Assembly (NCBI RefSeq): GCF_009754905.2
Contig: NZ_CP066775.1
Coordinates: 744,001-808,000 of the forward strand
Origin: Mucilaginibacter ginkgonis
GTDB lineage: Bacteria; Bacteroidota; Bacteroidia; Sphingobacteriales; Sphingobacteriaceae
Reading direction: 5' to 3'
Length of the DNA: 64,000 bases
Under the pieces are notes generated by a model, which saw only the letters and a list, made by a program, of their open reading frames with translations, was not told where the DNA came from and made no database searches. Both the position numbers and the translations under genes were made by a program. Positions 1 through 8,212 of the stretch are shown one piece after another (position 1 is the first letter of the stretch; the number at the start of each line of letters is the position of its first letter).

Positions 1-774
1 GGGCTGAGCAAGTTGGGTGAAGAAGGCAAGGGTGTAGTCCGCGGTATAGATAAAATATCCAAGGTGCTCTTCAATATAATGGGAGTGGTGATGCGCGTAG
101 CGCCGATAGGTGCCTTTGGGGGGATGGCTTATACAGTCGGCACTTATGGTTTGTCGACACTTGTGCCAATGCTCAAGCTTTTGGGAGCGGTGTACCTGGC
201 CATGCTCATATTCATTTTTGTAGTGCTTAATATTATCTGCTTTATCTACAAGATCAGTTTATGGCAGTATTTAAAATATATAAGGCAAGAGATCTTTATT
301 GTTTTGGGCACCTCATCGTCAGAGCCGGTATTACCTGCCATGATGCAAAAGATGGAACGATTTGGCTGTGCTAAATCGGTTGTCGGACTGGTGATCCCGA
401 CGGGTTACTCATTTAACCTGGATGGCACAACCATTTATTTATCCATGTCGGTCATCTTTCTGGCACAAGTGTTTCATATCCCGCTGTCACTTGGTCAGCA
501 GTTGACCATCATTGGTATTTTGATGATCACCTCGAAAGGCGCGGCTGGCGTGACCGGGAGCGGCTTTATTGTGCTGGCTTCTACCTTGACGGCGATAAAG
601 ATCATTCCGCTGGAAAGCGTTGCTATACTTTTAGGCGTAGACAGGTTTATGTCGCTGGCCCGGGCATTGACGAACGTGATCGGAAACGGACTCGCCAGCG
701 TGGTGATCGCTAAAAGTGAAAAGGAGTTTGATGAGGCGAAATATCAAAAGGCGATTAACCCCCTAACCCCCTGA
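1..774 (+). CDS. Dicarboxylate/cation symporter (DctA/GltP family), C-terminal part
   Basis: The reading frame is open from the first base of the window, so the start lies outside it; only about the last 257 residues are visible. They carry the family hallmarks of sodium/proton-dicarboxylate symporters: a SFNLDGTTIYL stretch and the later SKGAAGVTGSGF stretch, which form the substrate and cation site near hairpin 2 and TM8, between hydrophobic membrane segments. The protein would import C4-dicarboxylates, glutamate or aspartate across the inner membrane. The last residues (INPLTP) are encoded by a palindromic C/G-rich intergenic repeat that also supplies the stop codon. The exact substrate cannot be told. 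Confidence 0.9.
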   Translation, partial: GLSKLGEEGKGVVRGIDKISKVLFNIMGVVMRVAPIGAFGGMAYTVGTYGLSTLVPMLKLLGAVYLAMLIFIFVVLNIICFIYKISLWQYLKYIRQEIFIVLGTSSSEPVLPAMMQKMERFGCAKSVVGLVIPTGYSFNLDGTTIYLSMSVIFLAQVFHIPLSLGQQLTIIGILMITSKGAAGVTGSGFIVLASTLTAIKIIPLESVAILLGVDRFMSLARALTNVIGNGLASVVIAKSEKEFDEAKYQKAINPLTP

Positions 775-782
775 AGGGGGAA
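757..782. repeat. CCCCCTAACCCCCTGAAGGGGG repeat overlapping the symporter stop codon
   Basis: A C-rich half followed by a G-rich half forms a small hairpin. The element includes the TGA stop at 772-774, so it provides the C-terminus of the upstream protein. Similar C/G-rich hairpins are common between genes in this group of bacteria (known from general experience, not checked here). Confidence 0.55.
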
Positions 783-873
783 GAATTTCGAATGTCGAAT
801 TTTCAATTTCGAACTTTGAACGAAAGTTAATTCTGTTAATTCTCAAATTCCGTAAATTCGGATTCAGACAAAA

Positions 874-1152
874 ATGCTCATCACCTTTTACACCGCGCTT
901 TTAGGACTCTTTACCGGACTTACCTACTCGTTCGCGCTTGGTTTTGCATGGGACGATGGGGTAGAATACGGCTTGGGCATTGGGCTGATATTGGGCGTTT
1001 TGTTATTTATCGTTCAACGCTTCCTGACTGCGCGCAATGCAATTAATGCAAAAGACACGCAAATGCTTAGCAGTTATATGCTGGTGATGTTTATGGCGAT
1101 AAGTGTGTTTAGCGGAATAATTGTTTGGCTATTTAGGGTGGCGATATTTTAG
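874..1152 (+). CDS. Small membrane protein of unknown function
   Basis: The protein has 92 residues and three hydrophobic segments (about 1-22, 32-48 and 66-90), so it is probably an integral inner-membrane protein. I recognise no family motif. It starts with ATG after a 99-nt gap that contains AT-rich repeat sequence, and ends just before a perfect 12-bp palindrome. Its neighbours (a dicarboxylate symporter and sucD) give no clear hint about its job. The hydrophobic, non-repetitive sequence and lack of a competing frame make it likely to be real, but function is unknown. Confidence 0.6.
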   Translation: MLITFYTALLGLFTGLTYSFALGFAWDDGVEYGLGIGLILGVLLFIVQRFLTARNAINAKDTQMLSSYMLVMFMAISVFSGIIVWLFRVAIF

Positions 1153-1163
1153 GGCTTTCGCGC

Positions 1164-1188
1164 TACTGATATTTCGGAAATATCAGTA
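1164..1188. terminator. Perfect 12-bp hairpin after the small membrane protein gene
   Basis: TACTGATATTTC is followed after one base by its exact reverse complement. It lies 12 nt past the stop codon at 1152. There is no T-tract on either strand, so it may be a weak terminator or an mRNA 3'-end stabiliser. Confidence 0.4.
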
Positions 1189-1297
1189 TAACACCTTAGA
1201 TGCAAGGCTTGAATAATCAAAAGTGACAAATTTGTCATTGCGAGGCACGAAGCAATCCCGTAGGATGATTGTCGGCGGCTCAGGTGCCGCAAAGGCT

Positions 1298-1456
1298 TTG
1301 TTCTTTTGTCTTAGCAACAAAAGAACCAAAAATGCCAAGTCAGCGCAAGGCTTCTTTTGCCGCACAAAGCCTTTGCCCTGCAAAATTGCTGCATCGGCCC
1401 TCAACCCCGCAGGCCTAGTACCTGCAGCAATTTATCACCGAAGCTGCGCGCTGACA
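1298..1456 (+). repeat. Structured intergenic repeat, copy 1
   Basis: Two hairpins are nested in about 160 nt: GTTCTTTTGT (1300-1309) with ACAAAAGAAC (1317-1326), and AAATTGCTGCA (1383-1393) with TGCAGCAATTT (1423-1433). The block between them (CCAAGTCAGCGCAAGGCTTC and onward) is shared with the inverted copy at 7154-7310, where both stems pair as well but with different bases. Confidence 0.75.
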
Positions 1457-1598
1457 TATAAGGCCCAATTTCCGTTATTACCACTGCCTTTTAAATAACT
1501 TCATCCAACATTGCCGAAGCAGCGCGCAAAAAAAAGTTACCTTTTATTGAATAAGCCGATGGCATTCTTACATTCTGTAAATTCCAGTTCAGACATTT

Positions 1599-1687
1599 GC
1601 GTTAGGGATAGTAGTGAAAAGCCCGCATTCCGCAATATCGGGAGAGGACTTGTAACGGATAGCCCGGCCCGCGAAGCGGGCAACGCC
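1599..1687 (+). repeat. GCGTTAGGGATAG...GGCAACGCC repeat, copy 1
   Basis: It begins GCGTTAGGGATAG, has a central GGACTTG and an ATAGCCCGGCC block, and ends GGGCAACGCC. A second copy in the same orientation lies at 8593-8685. The inner part differs between copies while the two ends and the GGACTTG and ATAGCCCGGCC blocks are kept. Confidence 0.7.
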
Positions 1688-1859
1688 CAAAATATAAAGC
1701 GTTGGGAGTGCTTATTGGCAATAGTAATTTGATTTACCATCTTCATCAAATTCATAACAGCAACTCTTAACTCACACAACACACCATTCTTACCTCACAA
1801 ACTTTTCGTAAAATCTTTATTTCTCTTTCCTCGCATTAAGGCTTTTTCCTTAAAAACAT

Positions 1860-1867
1860 TAGCTTTG
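1860..1867 (+). promoter_or_regulatory. -7 box (TAGCTTTG) of the sucD promoter
   Basis: TAGCTTTG fits the Bacteroidota -7 consensus TAnnTTTG and lies 22 nt before the sucD ATG, giving a short leader. No clear -33 element was seen. Confidence 0.6.
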
Positions 1868-1889
1868 CCATCGCTAACAGAAAAACATC

Positions 1890-2768
1890 ATGAGCGTTCT
1901 CGTAAATAAAGATTCGAAAGTAATTGTACAAGGTTTTACCGGTAACGAAGGTACTTATCATGCAGAGCAGATGATCGCCTACGGTACACAGGTGGTTGGT
2001 GGTGTTACGCCGGGCAAAGGCGGGCAGCAGCACCTTGACCGCCCTGTGTTCAATACCGTGCAGGACGCGGTTGACAAAACGGGTGCAAATGTTTCGATTA
2101 TATTCGTTCCGCCGGCATTTGCAGCCGATGCCATTATGGAAGCTGCCGCGGCAGGTATCAAGGTGATCGTTTGTATTACCGAAGGTATCCCAACTAAAGA
2201 TATGATCGCGGTTAAGGAATATTTGGTTGGTAAAGACAGTCGGTTGATTGGCCCTAACTGCCCTGGTGTGATCACTGCCGATGAAGCCAAAATTGGTATT
2301 ATGCCGGGCTTTATTTTCAAAAAAGGTAATGTAGGTGTAGTTTCAAAATCGGGCACCCTAACTTACGAAGCTGTCGACCAGGTGGTGAAAGCCGGTTTGG
2401 GTATTACTACTGCCATTGGCATTGGAGGTGACCCGATCATCGGTACACCAACCAAAGAAGCTGTTGAAATGCTGATGAACGACCCTGAAACGCATGGCAT
2501 TATCATGATAGGCGAAATTGGCGGTGGCATGGAAGCCGAAGCTGCACGCTGGATAAAAGAGCATGGCACTAAACCTGTTGTAGGATTTATTGCCGGGCAA
2601 ACTGCGCCTCCGGGACGCCGTATGGGCCACGCGGGTGCTATAGTTGGAGGTGCAGATGATACGGCTGCGGCTAAAATGCGCATCATGGCCGAGTGCGGTA
2701 TCCGCGTGGTGGAATCGCCTGCCGAGATAGGTGCTGCAATGGCTGAAGAATTGGCTAAAAAAGGTTAA
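1890..2768 (+). CDS. sucD: Succinate-CoA ligase, alpha subunit
   Basis: SucD is the CoA-binding and phosphohistidine subunit of succinyl-CoA synthetase, which converts succinyl-CoA to succinate with formation of ATP or GTP in the TCA cycle. The 292-residue length is normal. The N-terminal Rossmann fold has [13 protein letters not shown] at 15-27 (CoA binding), GPNCPG at 121-126 is conserved, and the phosphorylated histidine is in [10 protein letters not shown] (His247). The beta subunit sucC is not adjacent, as is usual in this phylum. A TAnnTTTG box lies 22 nt upstream, and a strong terminator follows, so this is a single-gene transcript. Confidence 0.97.
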   Translation: MSVLVNKDSKVIVQGFTGNEGTYHAEQMIAYGTQVVGGVTPGKGGQQHLDRPVFNTVQDAVDKTGANVSIIFVPPAFAADAIMEAAAAGIKVIVCITEGIPTKDMIAVKEYLVGKDSRLIGPNCPGVITADEAKIGIMPGFIFKKGNVGVVSKSGTLTYEAVDQVVKAGLGITTAIGIGGDPIIGTPTKEAVEMLMNDPETHGIIMIGEIGGGMEAEAARWIKEHGTKPVVGFIAGQTAPPGRRMGHAGAIVGGADDTAAAKMRIMAECGIRVVESPAEIGAAMAEELAKKG

Positions 2769-2805
2769 CGGCCGAACGGCGAAAGCTGAACGGTTTAAAT
2801 ATTTG

Positions 2806-2838
2806 AAAGTCCCGGTTGTATAAACCGGGACTTTTTTT
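2806..2838 (+). terminator. Rho-independent terminator of sucD
   Basis: AAAGTCCCGGTT (2806-2817) pairs perfectly with AACCGGGACTTT (2823-2834) around a 5-nt loop, followed by a run of T to 2838. It lies 38 nt after the sucD stop. Confidence 0.9.
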
Positions 2839-2844
2839 GTTTAA

Positions 2845-2924
2845 GCCTCACTCCAACCCCTCTCCGACGGAGAGGGGCTAAAAAAAGTAGAGCCCTCCCT
2901 TCTGGGGAGGGTTGGGTGGGGCGG
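2845..2924. repeat. Inverted pair of GCCTCACYC...GGAGAGGG repeats
   Basis: The left unit (2845-2880) reads GCCTCACTCCAACCCC then a short CTCTCC/GGAGAG hairpin; the right unit (2891-2924) is the same type in the opposite orientation, ending GGTTGGGTGGGGC. Single units of the same family lie at 4681-4714 and 8544-8578, and another inverted pair frames the hppD start (15059-15184). Confidence 0.75.
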
Positions 2925-3023
2925 TATTATATCGTTGAATGTCCTGTGAGATGCGAAACGAACTTGACGTGATATTGATGGCAGAATTTACACCCGCAAA
3001 ACAAATAAACAACCGTTAACCCT

Positions 3024-3031
3024 TATCTTTG
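3024..3031 (+). promoter_or_regulatory. -7 box (TATCTTTG) of the pruA promoter
   Basis: TATCTTTG matches the TAnnTTTG consensus and ends 19 nt before the pruA ATG at 3051. The same octamer occurs before the first arsR gene at 21327. Confidence 0.65.
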
Positions 3032-3050
3032 CAGCACCAAATTACCTGCC

Positions 3051-4679
3051 ATGTTAAAAGGATTTTTCAACGTACCTAACCCTGTCAATGAGCCCGTTTT
3101 AAACTACGGTCCGCATAGTATTGAACGTGCCGAATTGCAAGCCGCTTTGAGCGAAATGCGCGCTTCTGTGACCGACATACCGATGTATATCGGCAGCGAG
3201 GAAGTTCGGACAGGCAAAACTTTAGAGGTACGCCCACCGCATGATCATCAGCATCTATTGGCTACCTACCACGATGGCGACGCTTCACATGTTACTGCGG
3301 CTATTGACGCGGCTTTGGCAGCTAAGCATGATTGGGAAAATATGCCCTGGGAACAGCGCGCAGCTATTTTTCTAAAGGCCGCCGATCTGTTAGCAGGCCC
3401 TTACCGCGCCAGGCTAAATGCGGCTACCATGTTGGGCCAATCTAAAAACGCTTACCAGGCCGAGATTGATGCCGCATGCGAGTTTATAGACTTTTTGCGC
3501 TTTAATGTGCATTACATGACACAGATCTACGCGGAGCAACCGCAAAGCGGCAAAGGCGTTTGGAACAGGGTAGAGTACAGGCCGCTGGAAGGTTTCGTAT
3601 TCGCGATAACGCCTTTCAATTTTACAGCTATTGCAGGCAACCTTTGCGCGTCTGCCGCCATGATGGGTAATGTAGTGGTTTGGAAACCTGCGCCTACGCA
3701 GATCTATGCAGCAAACATCACCATGCAGTTATTCCTCGAAGCAGGTGTGCCTCCCGGCGTGATCAACTTAATTTATGGCGATGGCCCGACCGCGGGTGAG
3801 GTGATCTTTAAACACCCCGACTTTGCAGGTTTGCACTTTACCGGCTCTACGGGCGTGTTCCAAAATCTTTGGAAAACCATCGGTGAGAATATCCATCAAT
3901 ATAAATCGTACCCACGGATTGTGGGCGAAACCGGTGGTAAGGACTTTGTGCTTGCGCACCCAAGCGCCGACGTTGATGTGCTGAATGTGGCTTTACTCCG
4001 CGGCGCGTTTGAATACCAGGGGCAGAAATGTTCTGCCGCATCAAGGGCATATATTCCCGCCTCACTTTGGCCGCAGCTGAAAGACAAGTTAGTGAACGAA
4101 ATCGCGTCATTTAAAGTTGGCCCGGTTGAAGATTTTGGCAATTTCGTGAATGCGGTTATTGACGAACGCTCGTTCGATAAACTGGCTAAATATATCGATG
4201 CCGCTAACGCTGATCCTGAAGTTGAGGTGATAGCAGGTGGCACTCACGACAAAACCAAAGGCTGGTTCATCAGCCCAACGGTTATTGTCACCAAAGACCC
4301 GCATTACGTAACCATGTGCGACGAACTCTTTGGGCCTGTGCTGACTATTTATGTTTATGACGATGCCGAGTTTGACAACATTATGGGCATTATAGACACC
4401 ACCAGCAAATACGCGTTAACCGGATCTATCATCAGTCAGGATCGTTACGCGATCGCCAAAGCGTCGGACAAGTTGAAATACGCTGCAGGTAATTTCTACA
4501 TAAATGATAAACCTACCGGCGCTGTAGTTGGTCAGCAGCCTTTTGGCGGTGCACGCGGATCGGGTACCAACGATAAAGCAGGTTCAATGCTAAATTTGCT
4601 GCGTTGGGTGTCGCCCAGAACGATCAAGGAGACATTTGACCCACCAAAGGATTACAGGTATCCGTTTTTGCAGAAGTAA
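3051..4679 (+). CDS. pruA: L-glutamate gamma-semialdehyde (1-pyrroline-5-carboxylate) dehydrogenase
   Basis: The enzyme oxidises glutamate semialdehyde to glutamate with NAD+, the second step of proline catabolism. The 542-residue single-domain form is the usual one in Bacteroidota, without a fused PutA proline dehydrogenase domain. Aldehyde dehydrogenase landmarks are visible: the GETGGKDF stretch with the general base Glu, and the nucleophile Cys327 in EYQGQKCSAASR. The C-terminal GQQPFGGARGSGTNDKAG signature is typical of P5C dehydrogenases rather than other ALDHs. It appears to be transcribed alone from a TAnnTTTG promoter and is followed by repeats. Confidence 0.95.
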   Translation: MLKGFFNVPNPVNEPVLNYGPHSIERAELQAALSEMRASVTDIPMYIGSEEVRTGKTLEVRPPHDHQHLLATYHDGDASHVTAAIDAALAAKHDWENMPWEQRAAIFLKAADLLAGPYRARLNAATMLGQSKNAYQAEIDAACEFIDFLRFNVHYMTQIYAEQPQSGKGVWNRVEYRPLEGFVFAITPFNFTAIAGNLCASAAMMGNVVVWKPAPTQIYAANITMQLFLEAGVPPGVINLIYGDGPTAGEVIFKHPDFAGLHFTGSTGVFQNLWKTIGENIHQYKSYPRIVGETGGKDFVLAHPSADVDVLNVALLRGAFEYQGQKCSAASRAYIPASLWPQLKDKLVNEIASFKVGPVEDFGNFVNAVIDERSFDKLAKYIDAANADPEVEVIAGGTHDKTKGWFISPTVIVTKDPHYVTMCDELFGPVLTIYVYDDAEFDNIMGIIDTTSKYALTGSIISQDRYAIAKASDKLKYAAGNFYINDKPTGAVVGQQPFGGARGSGTNDKAGSMLNLLRWVSPRTIKETFDPPKDYRYPFLQK

Positions 4680-4680
4680 A

Positions 4681-4714
4681 GGCCTCACTCAACTCTCTTC
4701 AAAGGAGAGGGCTA
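4681..4714 (+). repeat. Single GCCTCACTC...GGAGAGGG repeat unit
   Basis: This unit starts two bases after the pruA stop and contains the CTCTTC-AAAG-GAGAG mini-hairpin. It belongs to the family found at 2845, 8544 and 15059. Confidence 0.65.
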
Positions 4715-4722
4715 TAACCAAG

Positions 4723-4803
4723 TGTCATTGCGAGGCACGAAGCAATCTTAGCATAAAAATGTCCTATAAGATTGCCGCGTCGCTACGCTCCTCGCAATGA
4801 CAT
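4723..4803. repeat. Inverted repeat with TGTCATTGCGAGG ends
   Basis: The left arm (4723-4748) begins TGTCATTGCGAGGCACGAAGC and the right arm (4769-4803) is close to its reverse complement, ending CTCGCAATGACA. The convergent position between pruA and the next minus-strand gene suggests it could act as a bidirectional transcription end. A single left arm also occurs at 1234-1257. Confidence 0.75.
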
Positions 4804-4816
4804 GGTTTGTTTTTAT

Positions 4817-6898
4817 TTATATTTCTCCTTCCCGTTTACGTAAAAACCACTCGGCCGACAAGAGGAGAAGTATTATGGCAAACACCCATTTCAGGTCAAT
4901 AGGTTCAGAATAATGCTTGTCTTCGTTAAGGATGGTTTTGATGTTATCATTCTTGCGGATAAGGTCAGCAAGTTTTCCGATCTCGTTTGGCTGCAGCAGT
5001 TGCCCGCCCGATGATTTAGCAATGTTATATAGTAAGTTATGATCCGCGCGACTTTGTTTGGCTTCCAGGCCGATGGCTTTTACGCTTAGTTGCCCGCTTG
5101 CTTTAAACGTTTCTTTACCCAATTGTGTGGCAGCGGTATAGCTATAATCGCCTGCCGGCAGGTCGCCCGCATCTAACTGGTAGCTTTGCCCGTTGCGGCT
5201 AAATTGAAAACTATAGTTTTTACCGTTTGAATTTTTTAGGTCGAGCTTAACGTCCGGTGCGTTGGTAAGTGCGAGCGCTTCATTATAGAGTTCGGCATTC
5301 AGCAATACATGCTCACCTTCGTTAAAGATATTTTTCGCCGCGTATGCCCTAAACCGCTGCCGCGACGCATTGGCAGTTAAGTACATTACAGTTTGTGATA
5401 CCAATTCTTCCAATGCTGAATGGGTGCCGAACGTTTCATACTCGGCCAAATGCCATCGCCACAAACCTTCACCCGCCAGAACTGCAGTGCGTCTGCCGCG
5501 ATCGTCACCGAAAACCATTAAGGGGTAATTAGTGCCAATGCTGCCGATCTTTTGCTTGAAAAGCACAGCCGCATTACCGATCGCGTTGTAATTCCCGAAC
5601 ATGGCGATGAGCGGCGGCATCTGCGCTATCTTTCTCAAGGTTGAATCGCTTAGCGTAAACGCGGAAAAGCCGGTTTGCGGTAAGGCAAAAACCTCCTGAT
5701 TATCCACGCGGGTAATAATCAGCTGAAGTAACCTTTGCTCGCGGTTAAATGCGCCGGGATCTGTTTGTGCGCCGCCTATTACCCATGTGGATGTACCGGC
5801 GGTAAGCGCCTGCAGTGTTTGATTAAAGTCGGTGATCTGGTAAAGGATGACCAGATTATAGTTAGCAGTTTTTGCAGCGACCAGGTCCGCTAACTTAACG
5901 GACTTTACCTCGAAGTTGCGGTTAGCTTCGATAGCGTGTGTGAGTGTGCCGATATCGGGGTGGGGGCCGTTATACACCAGCAGTACCTTTTGGCGGGCGT
6001 CAATCACTTCTACATAAATTGTTTCGGTGTTATTTTGCAGGGACGCCTCATTCTTAGCCGGGGCGATACTGAAAGTAAATTTATGCAGGCCTTTTTCGTC
6101 GGCATGCAACTTAAGCGATACGGTTTTTTGAAAGTTATTATTGTTGACAAGTATTTCTTTACTTAAAACCGGTTTACCATCCTCGGCAACAGTTAAGTGC
6201 ATGGTTTCGCCTTTGCCGAGGTACGCGCCCACAGAAACTTCCACCTCAAAGTCGTTTTCTAATAGCGCGGTTTTATTATAGTTGACATTGGTGATAAACA
6301 GGTCGCGGCGGGTTGTGGTATCGCCCAAACCAATAGTGTAAATGCCCGATTTTATATTTTTGGCTTCATAAGCAGGGTCGGTACCTTCATTGTAAAGGCC
6401 GTCAGTTGCAAGCACAATGGCGCCAATATTTTGGTTGGCGAAGCCGTCATTAAGTTGATGCAAGGCGCCTGCAATATCAGTTTGCTTAGCGGTAAAATTC
6501 GCAGGCAAGCCAGGTTGTAAGTCTTTTCCGAAATGAAACTCACGCACATCATATTTGTCGCCTAAAGCCTGTTTCAATTGGCCCATGTCGTTAACCACTT
6601 GTTTTAGATTAACTGACGGCGGATTGAATTTCTGAATAGATGCTGAATTATCAACTGCAACCAACACCAGCGGCTTTTGCGGCTGATAATTTGTCGATTT
6701 TATGATAGGCGATAAAAGCAATAATGCAATAAGCGTCACCGCGAGAAATCTAAAGGCGGTAAGCGCATAACGCAATCTATTGTTAAAGACGACCGGTAGG
6801 CGGTACATCAACCAGGCGTAAAGCGCGCCGGCCAGCAAACAAAGTAATACCCACCAGCCCGAAACGCTTCCCCAACTAATCGCGAACAGAAAATGCAT
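4817..6898 (-). CDS. vWA-like membrane protein with Ser-rich MIDAS-like start
   Basis: The 693-residue protein has two N-terminal membrane helices (about 14-33 and 49-64), a large extracytoplasmic region and one C-terminal helix (about 668-686) followed by a basic tail. Right after the second helix comes VLVAVDNSASIQKF, a DxSxS-type start (Asp83) of a von Willebrand factor A-like fold, and later ATDGLYNEGTDP. This is the layout of Bacteroidota BatA/BatB-like or glutamine-amidotransferase-like surface vWA proteins. The partner and role are unknown. It stands alone, with repeats on both sides and no bat operon or MoxR gene in view. Confidence 0.7.
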   Translation of the reverse strand: MHFLFAISWGSVSGWWVLLCLLAGALYAWLMYRLPVVFNNRLRYALTAFRFLAVTLIALLLLSPIIKSTNYQPQKPLVLVAVDNSASIQKFNPPSVNLKQVVNDMGQLKQALGDKYDVREFHFGKDLQPGLPANFTAKQTDIAGALHQLNDGFANQNIGAIVLATDGLYNEGTDPAYEAKNIKSGIYTIGLGDTTTRRDLFITNVNYNKTALLENDFEVEVSVGAYLGKGETMHLTVAEDGKPVLSKEILVNNNNFQKTVSLKLHADEKGLHKFTFSIAPAKNEASLQNNTETIYVEVIDARQKVLLVYNGPHPDIGTLTHAIEANRNFEVKSVKLADLVAAKTANYNLVILYQITDFNQTLQALTAGTSTWVIGGAQTDPGAFNREQRLLQLIITRVDNQEVFALPQTGFSAFTLSDSTLRKIAQMPPLIAMFGNYNAIGNAAVLFKQKIGSIGTNYPLMVFGDDRGRRTAVLAGEGLWRWHLAEYETFGTHSALEELVSQTVMYLTANASRQRFRAYAAKNIFNEGEHVLLNAELYNEALALTNAPDVKLDLKNSNGKNYSFQFSRNGQSYQLDAGDLPAGDYSYTAATQLGKETFKASGQLSVKAIGLEAKQSRADHNLLYNIAKSSGGQLLQPNEIGKLADLIRKNDNIKTILNEDKHYSEPIDLKWVFAIILLLLSAEWFLRKREGEI

Positions 6899-6989
6899 TG
6901 TGGTAAAGGTAAAAGGTTAGGCGAATTTGCGAAAGGTCAGGTTAAGTTAAAATCGAACCATTGCCTCATAACTGGTTTTAACTTTCAAT

Positions 6990-7020
6990 GTTACTTTCTT
7001 TGACCGTCAAAGAAAGTAAC
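6990..7020. repeat. 14-bp perfect palindrome with CCAAA tail
   Basis: GTTACTTTCTTTGA (6990-7003) and TCAAAGAAAGTAAC (7007-7020) are exact reverse complements with a 3-nt spacer. The following CCAAAGAAA resembles the tail after the hairpins at 1300-1326 and, inverted, 7279-7307. Confidence 0.75.
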
Positions 7021-7153
7021 CAAAGAAACTCGCGGCTGCACCGTGAGCTACAATATTTTTGAAACCTTCAAAGTCTGTAACTACCGCACACGCTGATGCC
7101 GCATTTTTAGGTGTTGTTGTGGTAGTGCCAACATTTCTGTATTGTGTTTTCTC

Positions 7154-7310
7154 AGCGCACAGCTTCGGTGATAAATATTTTGCGCTACTGAGGCCTGGTG
7201 TGATGAGGGCTTGCAAAATATTTTGCAGGGCAAAAGCCTGTGCGGCAAAAGAAGCCTTGCGCTGACTTGGCCTTTTTGGACACTTTTGTGGCTAAGACAA
7301 AAGTGTCGAA
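7154..7310 (-). repeat. Structured intergenic repeat, copy 2 (inverted)
   Basis: Read on the minus strand it aligns along its full length with 1298-1456. Stem 1 is GACACTTTTGT (7279-7289) with ACAAAAGTGTC (7297-7307); stem 2 is AAATATTTTGC (7173-7183) with GCAAAATATTT (7213-7223). Both stems are perfect although their bases differ from copy 1. Confidence 0.75.
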
Positions 7311-7409
7311 AACAGCGACGAATGAACGAAATGAAAGCAAGATGATTCCATTTGATAATCTTTCAGAGAATAATATGCTATTGGCATTTTCGTCAATTAT
7401 CTTTACCCC

Positions 7410-8189
7410 ATGCGTATTACCATGATCGGGTCGGGGAATGTGGCGACACATTTAAGCGCGGCGCTAAAAAATGCAGGGCATAATATTGTGCAGGTTTACA
7501 GCCGCGGTATGCAAAACGCTTCATTGCTGGCTTATCATGTCGGGGCAGAACCCGTAAATGATTTTGACGCAATTACCGCCGACACCGATCTGTTCATCAT
7601 TTCTGTAAAAGATGATGCAATCATTGATGTTGCTGCCCAACTGGCCGGGCATAGAAAGCTGATGGTGCATACGTCCGGGGCTACGGACATTGGTGAATTG
7701 ATGCTCATCACTGGTTATGCCGGCGTGCTTTACCCTTTGCAAACATTTAGCAAGCAAAAGGAGGTGAATTTTTGGGAAGTACCACTATGTATAGAGGGCG
7801 CAGATGATGATATCACCTTTACTTTAAAACAGCTCGGCCAGACCATCAGCAACAAGGTATATGAGATCGACAGCCTTCAACGTAAAACGCTGCACCTGGC
7901 CGCGGTATTTGCCTGCAACTTTCCAAATTACCTGTATCATATCGCACAGCAATTACTGGCAGACAATAATATTGATTTTAACTTGCTAAGACCACTGATC
8001 AAAGAAACTGCTGACAAGGTACAAGGGCAGCTGCCATCGGCCGTGCAAACAGGGCCCGCAGTGCGTAAGGATGGCCAAACCATGCAAGCGCATTTACAGA
8101 TGCTGGGCGACAATGCTTATTTACAAAACGTTTACCGCTTACTGAGTGAAGGCATAATGAATATGGCAAAAAACGGAAAAACCGCCTGA
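7410..8189 (+). CDS. Rossmann-like DUF2520 domain protein
   Basis: The protein has 259 residues: an N-terminal NADP-binding Rossmann fold with IGSGNVATHL at 6-15 (like F420-dependent NADP reductases and pyrroline-5-carboxylate reductases) and a C-terminal helical DUF2520 domain (about 130-255), matched here by the LHLAAVFACNFPNYLY stretch. Members of this family are conserved in Bacteroidota and their substrate is not known to me. It precedes the ferredoxin gene by 23 nt, but that gene seems to have its own promoter box, so co-transcription is optional. The ATG sits in AT-rich sequence with no SD. Confidence 0.85.
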   Translation: MRITMIGSGNVATHLSAALKNAGHNIVQVYSRGMQNASLLAYHVGAEPVNDFDAITADTDLFIISVKDDAIIDVAAQLAGHRKLMVHTSGATDIGELMLITGYAGVLYPLQTFSKQKEVNFWEVPLCIEGADDDITFTLKQLGQTISNKVYEIDSLQRKTLHLAAVFACNFPNYLYHIAQQLLADNNIDFNLLRPLIKETADKVQGQLPSAVQTGPAVRKDGQTMQAHLQMLGDNAYLQNVYRLLSEGIMNMAKNGKTA

Positions 8190-8199
8190 GTAATTTTCT

Positions 8200-8207
8200 T
8201 ACTTTTG
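8200..8207 (+). promoter_or_regulatory. -7 box (TACTTTTG) before the ferredoxin gene
   Basis: TACTTTTG fits TAnnTTTG and ends only 5 nt before the ATG at 8213, so a transcript from here would be nearly leaderless. Confidence 0.45.
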
Positions 8208-8212
8208 CGGCA

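Larger units (their letters stand above)
1153..1889. repeat. Gene-free 737-nt stretch made largely of dispersed repeats
   Basis: Reading left to right: the hairpin at 1164-1188; a GTCATTGCGAGGCACGAAGC repeat at 1234-1257 that recurs at 4724; a structured repeat at about 1298-1456 that recurs inverted at 7154-7310; a TTCTGTAAATTC...TTCAGACA stretch at 1568-1594 resembling 826-872; and a GCGTTAGGGATAG repeat at 1599-1687 that recurs at 8593. Small open frames here are incidental to the repeats. The last 100 nt hold the sucD promoter. Confidence 0.7.
6899..7409. repeat. Gene-free 511-nt stretch holding a composite palindromic repeat
   Basis: It holds a 14-bp perfect palindrome at 6990-7020 followed by CCAAAGAAACTCGCGG, then unique sequence, then the inverted structured repeat at 7154-7310. 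The two outer hairpins point at each other and each is followed by a CCAAA motif, so 6990-7310 looks like one composite element bounded by related hairpins. Small open frames here have no protein-like features. Confidence 0.6.

Noticed and set aside
1183-1782. Four overlapping open frames of 73-91 codons on both strands after the small membrane protein gene
   Set aside because: They lie in dispersed repeats and hairpins, lack protein-like composition, and overlap each other; the DNA is explained as repeats.
2358-2686. Antisense frames inside sucD and, likewise, inside pruA, ligD and the multicopper oxidase genes
   Set aside because: They are shadows of strongly coding genes with known motifs on the other strand.
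7007-7451. Open frames of 60-90 codons in the gap before the DUF2520 gene
   Set aside because: They read through the inverted structured repeat and share no features with proteins; the codon content follows the palindromes.
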